A stretch of DNA of 64,000 nucleotides, taken from the NCBI GenBank assembly GCA_029263395.1, contig JAJCXO010000177.1, positions 1-64,000 on the forward strand, given 5' to 3'. The position numbers were made by a program, and so were the translations under genes. This stretch comes from Acidobacteriota bacterium (GTDB taxonomy: Bacteria; Acidobacteriota; Thermoanaerobaculia; Multivoradales; J023). Shown piece after piece: positions 26,682 through 35,163 of the stretch. Below the pieces are notes generated by a model, which was given only the letters and a program-made list of their open reading frames with translations, was not told the origin of the DNA and ran no database searches. Numbering within the stretch: the first letter of the stretch is position 1; each line of letters opens with the position of its first letter.

Positions 26682-26711
26682 AAAAGGGACCACGCTGTCG
26701 TGGTCCCTTTT
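26682..26711. terminator. Bidirectional intrinsic terminator
   Basis: AAAAGGGACCACG (26682-26694) and CGTGGTCCCTTTT (26699-26711) form a 13-bp stem with a 4-base loop, with an A-run on one side and a T-run on the other. It serves the plus-strand TPR operon and the minus-strand TonB receptor, which converge here. A second hairpin, AACCGGC-aga-GCCGGTT at 26718-26734, lies next to the receptor stop. Confidence 0.9.
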
Positions 26712-26743
26712 CTAGTTAACCGGCAGAGCCGGTTGTCACTGAA

Positions 26744-29700
26744 CTAGAACGTCCAGCGAACACCAAGCTTAGCGCGCCATCGCGAGTTGGTGTTGTGGGT
26801 CTCGAACAAATCTTCCGTTCCGCGAGCCACATTCTGCAGGGTGATGATCGGTGTCCCTGCATCCGTGAAACCCTCGAGCTCCCAAGCCTCTTTGGCGGCA
26901 AAGTTCACATACTTCAGACTGCCAGAATCGTCGTCGAAGAGGTTCGCCAAGTTGAGGATGTCAAAGGTAATCTGCACCCGTCCATAACCCACCGGGATCT
27001 CTTGATCGATGTGAAAATCCAGGCTGTGGTTCCACGGTGACAAGGCATCGTTGCGACTGGTGTTGCCGCCACGCGCTGCATTCAGTTGCGGGTTGGCGCT
27101 GATGAAGGCATCGAGGTCGGCCCAAGTGCCGTTGGTGATCACAACGTCACCTTCCGACGCCGGCACCCAAGCCAAATCGTTACCGTCGGTGCCGTCACCG
27201 TTGTAGCTCTGGCCGAAGCCGAAGCCCACAAAGTCCGAACCCATCACCCAGCTGAAGGGCCGGCCGGATTGCAGGTTGTAGAACAACGACGCGGTGGTGG
27301 GGTAAGGCTTGTCACGGTTGAAGCGGTACGACATCGAGGCGTTGAATCGATGCTCAACCTGGAAGTCCGAGGTGGTGGTCCCTGCGTTGTTCGGGTCGAA
27401 CGCTTCGTTGAAGTTGAAGTTCGAGACCGCACGACTCGAGGTGCCTTCGTTGACCACCGTCGAATCATTGTAGGCGTAAGAGACGAAGCCCCACACACCG
27501 TCACTGAACGGCCGCTCCAGCTTGACCGCAACATTGGTCGACTCGCCCGAGCTAGTGTTGGTGATCAGGAACGCACCGTCGACGCCACTGTCAACTTCGG
27601 CGTAGACCGGACGGCCATCAAACGTCACGCCACCCGTCTGCGCGATGTTGACGTTCTTGTAGTCGATCTCTTCGACGCTGTCCGAGTAGACGGCCTCAGC
27701 CGACACCACTAGGTTCCACCACGGTAGTTGCCGATCGTACGCCAGGTTGAAACGAGCAACCTGTGGGTACTTGAAGTTCGGATCGATGAAGTTGAACTCA
27801 CCGATCGCACCACTCGAGGCACACGAAGCGTCCTGGTTGAGCGGATCAGGATTGAAACCCGGCGCACTGCCACCGGTGCACTCAATGAAAATCTGCTCGA
27901 TGCCGGAACGGGCGTAGTTGTTGGAGATCCAGACGTACGGGGTTCGACCGGCAAAAATCCCGGCACCACCACGAAGTTGCGACTTGCCGTTGCCTTCGAT
28001 GTCCCAGTTGAAGCCGAAGCGCGGCTGCCAGAGCTGCTCACCATCAGGAATCTCGTCCGTCCGGAAACCGAAGGTCTGCTCGGTGAACGGGTTGCGGGTC
28101 GGGCTATCCGGGAACATCGGGATGTCAACACGCACACCGTAGGTGAGCGAGAAGTTGTCCTTCACGGCCCACTGGTCACCGACGTAAAAACCCAGTTGGG
28201 TGACATCGAACTTCTGCGATTCCGCCTGACCTGGCGGGATTTGGGTGAACCGGAAGCGTCGCACGTTGTCGGCCTCGAAGTCGGCGAGGCTCGCAAACTC
28301 GTAAGCGCCAAACGCGTTCTGTACAAAAAGATTGTCGAACGTGAACAACTCGTTGTGGGTGCCGAAGGTCACCGTGTGGTTGCCTTTGAGCCAGGTGAAG
28401 TCGTTGTGGATCTCGAGGATGTCTTGATCCAAAGCGTTCCGAGTCGAGAACGGCTCGGTGCCGGCTTCGAACTCGTTACGACCCGAGGCGGAACCGTTGA
28501 CGTCTTCGATCTCGATCCAGGGGAACATCAAGCCATCAATCCCGGCACGACGATCTTTGATCGACTGGAAGGCGATCCGCGCCTCGTTGAAGGCGTTGGC
28601 ACCAAAGACGGTGTTGAGCTGAGCCACCGTCGAGTTGGTCTCGTTCTGGAAGTCGTAGGTCTCACTCGGGAACTCGTAGGTGAACGAACCCGGCCGATTG
28701 ACGTCACGGGCGGCGTCAACATAGTTGTGGCGCACCGTGAGATTGTTGCTGTCGTTCAGGTTGAAGTCGAGCCGAGCGAAGAACTTGTCCGACGGGTTGT
28801 CGCGACCGTTCTCAGCGAGGCCACCCGGATCGAACCCATAACGATCCATCAACAGGCTACGAAACTGAGTCGCTTCGGCAACCAGGCTGCCACCAGCAAA
28901 GGCCTGGCCGGTCGAACCGTCGAGCGACCAACCCGAAGGTGTGGTGCGCTCTTCAAGATCACCATTGATGAAGAAGAAGACCTTGTCTTTGGACAACGGG
29001 CCACCGAGGCGGAAACCGTACTGATCTTCCTCGAAGTCACCGAACTCACCGAGTTGCTCGGGGCCGTCACCGAAGAAGTCTTTGTCGCGGGTGTAGGCGA
29101 AGACCGAACCCTTGTAGCTGTTGGAGCCACTGCGGGTCACGGCATTGACGCCACCACCCGAGAAGCCACCGTTGCGTACGTCGAAGTCCGCGATGATCAG
29201 CTCGAGCTCTTGGATGGCGTCGAGGGAGATCGGCGTTGTGCCACTCTGGCCACCCGGCGTACCGGAATCGGCGAGACCGAAGAGATCGTTGTTGACCGAA
29301 CCGTCGATCGAGATGCTGTTGTACCGGCTGTTGCGGCCGGCAACGCTGAGCGCCTCGGGATCTTCGCCGTCACCACTGACGGTGAAGAAGGGGTTGGTAC
29401 GGGCAAAGTCATTGAAGCCACGGTCGACGGTCGGTAACGACTCGATCGACTCGGTGCCGACGTTGGACGCAGCACCGGTTCGACCGGAGTTGATCAGCGG
29501 CGTCGACTCTCCGACAACGATGACAGTCTCGGCAACCGACGCGAGTTGCAATTGAAACGTGAGGTCCGAGGTCTCACCGAGCTGTACATTGATGTCGCCT
29601 GCTTCCTGAGTGTGGAAGCCGTCCATCGAAGCACTGGCGTTGTAGGGTCCGCCGACGCGGACGTTGAGCATCCGGAAACGCCCGGACTCGTCGGTGATTG

Positions 29701-29884
29701 AGGTGTAACGGGTGCCAGTGGGCTCGTGGACCGCAGTGACCTGCGCGCCCGGCAGGGCGCTACCGTCGGCCTGCGCGGTCACGACACCACGGATGGCGCC
29801 GGTCGTGGATTGGCCGAAAGCCGCTGGCGTCAGCACGAGCGCTGCGCAAAGGGCCACGGCGAAATATCGCAGTGATCTATTCAT
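26744..29884 (-). CDS. Oar-type TonB-dependent receptor with carboxypeptidase-like N-terminal domain
   Basis: A 1046-residue outer-membrane receptor. A signal peptide ([20 protein letters not shown]) is followed by a carboxypeptidase regulatory-like beta sandwich (about 30-115, [21 protein letters not shown]), the plug ([39 protein letters not shown]-like region near 200-280) and a 22-strand barrel ending [11 protein letters not shown]. Oar-like receptors are expanded in Acidobacteriota and take up large, often glycan or peptide, substrates. The ATG at 29884 has GGAGG six bases upstream. It converges on the CRTAC1-TPR operon. The substrate is not known. Confidence 0.93.
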   Translation of the reverse strand: [1046 protein letters not shown]

Positions 29885-30401
29885 CACTTTCCTCCATGTG
29901 GTTGGATGACGAAGCTGGAAGTCGAACCGCTCAGCGCTGATCTTCGATCGGCGTGAGCCAAGGTGCACACAACTCGCTTTCGGGACGAGTTGCCGCCCGA
30001 GGAGACCGGGATGCTATGGGTACCGTGTAAACACTTCATGAGGAACAATGAAGACGTCATGAGAATTCGACGAAGGGTAGCCACAGCGCGAAGAAAATAT
30101 TTGACTGCACAACCCAAATACTTTAGGCCCACCATATAGCAACCAGCACTTCTGAGTGGCAGAACACTTAGAGGACTAGAGCCACGGAAGATTGTGCTGC
30201 GGAGAGTCAACACCGACGTGGACCTGTAGGGTACTGATGCCTAGATTACCACTATCCGTAGTGGTTTGGGAGAGACAATTTACAATCCTTACAATCCAAT
30301 TTTCGCGATCGATTCAAATTCTCGGACCGTCTGAGGTAAGTGCGATAAGCAAAGGGCCTCCGCGACCCTCCTCTTGATCTATCAGGCCGATTTCGGCTGG
30401 C
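29885..30401. other. 517-bp gene-free region upstream of the TonB receptor
   Basis: I see no gene. It must hold the receptor promoter (minus strand). Small features are a 7-bp hairpin ACCACTA-tccg-TAGTGGT at 30248-30265, downstream of srkA and possibly its terminator, and two adjacent copies of TTACAATCC at 30280-30297. The sequence is more AT-rich than its surroundings. Confidence 0.5.
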
Positions 30402-31529
30402 TCAATCGCCCTCCCAATCCCAGAAATAGTCTTTGTTGCTGAGCAACTCCTCCTCTTCGGCGGCGGAAGTCCAGCTCTCGCTCACCGAGGGACTGGGGCT
30501 CGTACCGGCAGCAGCAGCCTTTCGAGCGAACCCTAGCTGCTCCTCGAGATCGTTCGTTTCACGCTCCCAGTATTCTTCGCTACCGAAGTGCGGCCAGCCG
30601 GCTTGGAACGCCGGATCATGGTATCGACGTGCCAGCCAACCGGCGTAGCGCACCAGCCTCAGGCCACGCAACACCTCGATCAACCTCAGAGTGGACCGGT
30701 CGAACCGACGGAAGCGTTCATAACCGGCTAAGAACACCTCACGCTGACGTTCGGCCTCGGCGTCGCGGCCCGGCAGCGCCAGCCAGACATCTTGCACCGC
30801 CGGCCCGGAGGCAAAATCGTCAAAGTCCATCACCCGCAGCTCACCATCCCTGAACAAAATGTTGCCGCAGTGCAGATCAGCGTGAATACGATGGGTTGTG
30901 ACACCTTCCATGAGCTCGTCGGCTAGATCAGCCAGCGCCTCGGCCGCCGATACATACCGCCGTTTGACCGCCCCCGATAGCTTGATCGATCCCGCCAGAG
31001 TGGTCGATCCTGACATGGCGCCTTCGAGCTCGAGCCAGGCGATCACTCGGCGCACATAACGGTCAGCATCGAGCCGCGGGCGCAACGGCGCCGGTCGCCG
31101 GGCTGCCACATTGTGCATGCGGCCAACAAACATCCCCAGGCGCTCGACACTCAGATCGTTGAACTCATCTGGAGCTCGCCCAGCGCGGCGATCCGACAGG
31201 CAATAGTAGATGTGGTCGATACGATCGAGGGTACTGCCGTCTGGAAACGGTCGCATAGTGCAGACCGGAATGTCCTCGGCAGCAAGCTCGGCCAGGAAGG
31301 CGTGTTCTTCGAGAATCTGCTCGGCGTCCCACCGTTGAGGGCGGTAGAACTTGGCGATGACCCGACTACGGTCTTCGAGTTCCACTTCGTAAACCCGATT
31401 CTCGAACGAGTTCAGTGGATAACACACCGGCCGACAACGCAAGCCACTGGCTTCCACCGCTTCGAGAACACGGTCCGGCGTCAACGCCAAGAACAGGTCG
31501 GTGGCCTCACCCTCGATATCGGAACTCAT
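30402..31529 (-). CDS. srkA: Stress response kinase A (YihE-like aminoglycoside-phosphotransferase fold)
   Basis: A 375-residue Ser/Thr kinase of the SrkA/YihE family, which counters stress-induced toxin action in E. coli. It shows LNSFENRVYEVELEDRSRVIAKFYRP with the ATP-binding lysine, the HRIHADLHCGNILFRDGELRVMDFDDFASGP catalytic and metal-binding motifs, and the family segment GRMHNVAARR. The ATG at 31529 is preferred; the frame runs 28 codons further upstream with no support. The C-terminus is extended by a short acidic tail. It is a single-gene unit, with a hairpin element upstream. Confidence 0.9.
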   Translation of the reverse strand: MSSDIEGEATDLFLALTPDRVLEAVEASGLRCRPVCYPLNSFENRVYEVELEDRSRVIAKFYRPQRWDAEQILEEHAFLAELAAEDIPVCTMRPFPDGSTLDRIDHIYYCLSDRRAGRAPDEFNDLSVERLGMFVGRMHNVAARRPAPLRPRLDADRYVRRVIAWLELEGAMSGSTTLAGSIKLSGAVKRRYVSAAEALADLADELMEGVTTHRIHADLHCGNILFRDGELRVMDFDDFASGPAVQDVWLALPGRDAEAERQREVFLAGYERFRRFDRSTLRLIEVLRGLRLVRYAGWLARRYHDPAFQAGWPHFGSEEYWERETNDLEEQLGFARKAAAAGTSPSPSVSESWTSAAEEEELLSNKDYFWDWEGD

Positions 31530-31613
31530 AGCCGCGACTGTAGCAGACGCATCGCCTGCGTCTGCGGCTCTGTCACGGAAAAGGGAATTCTCACCATCTC
31601 GGTGGGGCCGCAA

Positions 31614-31738
31614 GAAAATCCCCCCAGTCCCCCTTTTCCAAAAGGAGAGGCCTGAGATTCCGACTCAGATTCCTAGAATTCCGGCTCAGGTTCCCCCCTT
31701 TGAAAAAGGGGGATTTAGGGAGGATTTCGGCTTCCGCG
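31614..31738. repeat. MITE-like inverted repeat, ~125 bp
   Basis: The ends are imperfect reverse complements: GAAAATCCCCCCAGTCCCCC (31614-31633) against AGGGGGATTTAGGGAGGATTTC at the right end (about 31708-31738). Each arm contains its own CCCCCTTTT...AAAAGG-type hairpin. The middle has a CCTGAG/CTCAGG pair. This G/C-tract pattern resembles small non-coding repeats scattered in many bacterial genomes. No target-site duplication was established. Confidence 0.6.
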
Positions 31739-31778
31739 AAGGAACAAGCAGTCCTCGCTAGGACATCAAAGGCTCACT

Positions 31779-33362
31779 TTAGAACGCTGCCGTATCGCCG
31801 ACGCTGGCGAAGTTACCCTCAGGATTGCTGTACACCCTGACGAGTCCCGACTCAGTGTCGGTGACGGTCATCTCAAACGCGACGTTGGTCAAGGAGCCAT
31901 AGAAGATCCACAATCGGCCGTTGTTCTGACGTCCGTCGAGCGCTTTCACAACCATCTCGATGTTGGCCGGGTTGAAGAACCAGAACGAACCCGTGTCTAC
32001 AGTTCCCAGGGTCGCCACCGTGCCAACACCGGTGTTGTCGTCGAAGTCCGTCCAAGTGATCTCGACCTTGAAACGATCGTTCTCGCCTAAGCAGAGGGTG
32101 TTGCCATCCGGCACACAGATACTCCGCAACCGCACCCGGCCGTCGAGATCCGGCACCACAAAGCTGGGATCGTAGCGACACGGTCCCTCAGCCAAGCCAC
32201 CTCCGACCAGTCCGTTGCAGGTCTCCTGGAGACTTTGCACGGTCGGCTTCGGCAGTCCGGCTACCCAACCCCGCAGGCTTTCCCAGGCCGACGCGGTCTC
32301 GCCAGAAGTGAAGCCACAGTGGGTCGGAGTGTCCTCGACCAAAATGCCGGTAACCAAGTTGGCCGCCGGCACAATCGAGGCGTATTCGTTCTGGTTCTCG
32401 ACCAACACCAGACCATCTTTGTCGGTGTGGATGGAGACGATCTTGACGTCACCCACCTTACCTGTCGGGGTGTAGTTGTCGACCATCCGCTGGCGGTAGA
32501 TCGGATCCGACTGGATACGCGAGATAGCAGCGTTGATCGCGGCACTGCCGTAGTCCACGTCGCTATTGTCGAACGCCTGGCCGCCCCCTAGCTTGCGGGG
32601 ATCGTAGACCAGGTCAGCCAAGCCAAAGGTCGAAAAACCCATGTCCGTTCCGACAAACTCGACCGGCAGCCCAGTGGTCGCCAACAGCTGGCCCAACCGC
32701 GCGGCCTGTTCTGCGTTGGGTACCGCTGGCAGCCCGAAACAAGCATTGATCGCCAATCCCAGATCGTTCTCACTGAAGTTGGGAGGAAACGGCAGCCCGT
32801 TGGCACCACCGGCAATTGCGGCTCCGGGAACGTCGCCACAAATGGCATCCCAAAGCAGACGAAGATCAACCCCGCCGTCCCACAACCGGCTGCCGGCCAT
32901 CGCGCCACAGATGGGCATCGCACCGACAACGTTCGGAATCAGATCGGCTTCGACATCCCGCGCCGTGACCAGCCCGCCCAAGGAGGCACCATAAATCAAC
33001 ACCTGATCGGGCACGCCGTAGGTATTCTCGAAAGCTTGGTACATCTGGTAGTTGTCGGTGTGGGTTTCGAAAACCGCCCACCCCGTCAAGCTGTAGCTCG
33101 AGGCAGCAACGGCATATCCCTCGGACAATTGGAGCGCTGCCAGCGGTCCAAGATCCGGATCCGGAGCAATCGGGCTGAGACTGAAGCCGTGGTTCCAAAT
33201 CACCAAGCCGTCGGCCGGAGTCCATCCGTCCGGCACCGTGATCTTGTAATAAGCGCCACCGGTCGTTTGACCCGTAAGCTCGGTCTGCGCACCCGCTGAA
33301 GCGGCGCCAAAGATCAGTAGAACCAGTGTGAGGGCTGTACGGAGGGATAAAGATAACGGCAT
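31779..33362 (-). CDS. Secreted alpha/beta hydrolase with an unnamed C-terminal beta domain
   Basis: A 527-residue exported protein. A signal peptide (to ~27, SAGAQ) is followed by an alpha/beta hydrolase fold: WNHGFSL, nucleophile elbow YGASLGG, D in HTDKDGLV and H in PTHCGFTSG as the probable triad. The last ~130 residues form a separate domain running from CVPDGNTLCLGENDRFKVEI through FWFFNPANIEMVVKALDG to GRLWIFYGSL and TVTDTESG. That domain looks like one common at the C-termini of acidobacterial secreted proteins, without a named function. The start has AAGGAG five bases upstream. The substrate is not known. Confidence 0.8.
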   Translation of the reverse strand: MPLSLSLRTALTLVLLIFGAASAGAQTELTGQTTGGAYYKITVPDGWTPADGLVIWNHGFSLSPIAPDPDLGPLAALQLSEGYAVAASSYSLTGWAVFETHTDNYQMYQAFENTYGVPDQVLIYGASLGGLVTARDVEADLIPNVVGAMPICGAMAGSRLWDGGVDLRLLWDAICGDVPGAAIAGGANGLPFPPNFSENDLGLAINACFGLPAVPNAEQAARLGQLLATTGLPVEFVGTDMGFSTFGLADLVYDPRKLGGGQAFDNSDVDYGSAAINAAISRIQSDPIYRQRMVDNYTPTGKVGDVKIVSIHTDKDGLVLVENQNEYASIVPAANLVTGILVEDTPTHCGFTSGETASAWESLRGWVAGLPKPTVQSLQETCNGLVGGGLAEGPCRYDPSFVVPDLDGRVRLRSICVPDGNTLCLGENDRFKVEITWTDFDDNTGVGTVATLGTVDTGSFWFFNPANIEMVVKALDGRQNNGRLWIFYGSLTNVAFEMTVTDTESGLVRVYSNPEGNFASVGDTAAF

Positions 33363-33552
33363 GGAGTCTCCTTGGGACGTTTCGAGAGAGCGGCTAGCGA
33401 CTTGCCCTGAACGCCTCGACACGACGGAGATGGGTCACGTCGTGGTGGTGATCGCTGTGTTCCCGAACGCAGGACATCGCTTGACAATTCAAGCGGCTAG
33501 GGTATCAGTGGCCCTTGGACGAGACAAGTTGAGTCAGGTGCCAGCAGCTGAG

Positions 33553-35163
33553 CTATCGCGGCCCTTCGTCGCCAGGGAGACGACACGGTCGCTGTTCGAA
33601 TAGAGCCAAGGTTTCGCCAAGAGATTGTGCCTGGGCTGCGTCTCCCGCCTTCTCGGCAGCCTCGAACGCTTGCCGTTGCCATTGAACTGCGTCCTCACAT
33701 CGCCCAACTTCAGCATAGGCCATCGCCACGGTCTCGGCGTGATGCGGGCTCTTGACGGCCTCGAACACACGCAATGCCAGGTCGAGTGCCCGCGGACCAT
33801 CGCGCAGATCGACTAGCGGGCTGGATGCCAACAGACGGGACAGGGCTGCAGCCAGGTTGCCGGCTTCGGGCATCACCGCGCGGCCTTGTTCTAGACGCTG
33901 AAGGGCTTCGGCAAAGCGGTTCATCCTAATCAAAGCCTGCGCTGCGATCAGCCGTGCACTTTCGCTGGCGGGATCGAGCTCGGTGACGCGCGCCGCAGCA
34001 GCCAGAGCTGTACTCCACCGACTCAGTTGTGCTTCCATACGAGCCAATTCGAGATAGGCCACCGAGTCGCCAGGGCGTAATTCGACCGCGGTTCGATACG
34101 CCTTGGCCGCCCGCTGGTAGTCGCCGCTACCGGCCAACAGAATACCCAGGTTAAAACTGGCCGCGGCATTGTCGGGCTCGAGCTGCAGAACCTGCTCGAA
34201 GATCCGTATCGCGTCCTCTTTCCGCCCCGCCTGGGCAAGAGCCGAGGCGAGATTGACTCGCGCACGAATGCTGTCGGGGGCGGCTTCGAGGGCGGCCTGA
34301 AAGGCGTCGATTGCTTCGAGGTATTGCCCGGCTCGAAAAGCGACCCGACCGCGGAGCAGAAACACCCGCTCACCCACTTTGAGCTCGACCAACTCTTCGA
34401 TCAGTGGATCCGGCGCACGCACGCCCACCGCGCCGCGCAACCCGAGATGGTGCCGTGCCTTGTCCATGTCACCCAAACCGCGGTAGGCGAGTCCCAGTGG
34501 ATGATGGAGTCGGGTGGCAGCCGGAACTTGCTCGAGCACCGCCTCCAGATGGTCCGCGGCCTGCTGATATTGCTTCTCGGACAGGGCGATCTGCCCCAGG
34601 CTGGCCCTGGCCGCGGCGGTCGTAGGATCAAGCTTCAGGGCACGCTCCAACCAATGCCGTGCTTGCTCCAGTTCGAGTAGGGAGAGATACACATCCCCCA
34701 GGCGAACCATTGCCGGTAGGCTGCGGGCTTCGAGCTCGATCGTCCGCAAGTAGCCGGTGACCGCCTCATCCAACCGTCCTGCTGCCTGATCGAGCACGGC
34801 GCCGAGATAGGCCCACTTGAAATTGTTGGGAGCCAACCGCTCGGCATTGGTGTAGCAGATTGCCGCTGGGTCTGTGAGGTCGTAGGCGTGGTAGAGACGG
34901 CCGGCGGCACCAAACGCGTCCGCTAGCGGTTGGTGGCCGACGTTCGGTTGTTCGACCATCGATTGCAGCAGTTCCTGCGTCTCCCTGAGCTGAACCGCCA
35001 CCGCCTCTTCGAGATGTTCGAGATCAGGAGGTTCCAAGGGCACCAGTTCAACGTCGACCGCCAGGGCTGGCCCACCGAGGCCGGCCAGACAGACCAGGAC
35101 GGCCAGACAGACCAACCGACCGCTCCAAACCGAGGTCGGTACCGCTGGCCGTCTCGAGCTCAC
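33553..35163 (-). CDS. Exported TPR-repeat protein, partner of a CRTAC1-type protein
   Basis: A 536-residue protein with a signal sequence whose core is itself a duplicated LVCLAVLVCLAGL (18-bp tandem repeat at about 35087-35122), then about a dozen TPRs (for example DSIRARVNLASALAQAGRKEDAIRIFEQVLQ). The start is the GTG at 35163, overlapping the stop of the upstream propeller gene as GTGA; no other supported start exists. This repeats the arrangement of the TPR gene at 25026. It probably forms a periplasmic scaffold for the propeller (inference). Confidence 0.88.
   Translation of the reverse strand: MSSRRPAVPTSVWSGRLVCLAVLVCLAGLGGPALAVDVELVPLEPPDLEHLEEAVAVQLRETQELLQSMVEQPNVGHQPLADAFGAAGRLYHAYDLTDPAAICYTNAERLAPNNFKWAYLGAVLDQAAGRLDEAVTGYLRTIELEARSLPAMVRLGDVYLSLLELEQARHWLERALKLDPTTAAARASLGQIALSEKQYQQAADHLEAVLEQVPAATRLHHPLGLAYRGLGDMDKARHHLGLRGAVGVRAPDPLIEELVELKVGERVFLLRGRVAFRAGQYLEAIDAFQAALEAAPDSIRARVNLASALAQAGRKEDAIRIFEQVLQLEPDNAAASFNLGILLAGSGDYQRAAKAYRTAVELRPGDSVAYLELARMEAQLSRWSTALAAAARVTELDPASESARLIAAQALIRMNRFAEALQRLEQGRAVMPEAGNLAAALSRLLASSPLVDLRDGPRALDLALRVFEAVKSPHHAETVAMAYAEVGRCEDAVQWQRQAFEAAEKAGDAAQAQSLGETLALFEQRPCRLPGDEGPR

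Noticed and set aside
27728-29437. 569-codon open frame on the plus strand, opposite the TonB receptor
   Set aside because: It is antisense to a gene with clear signal peptide, plug and barrel. High third-position GC opens such frames; there is no ribosome site or recognisable domain.
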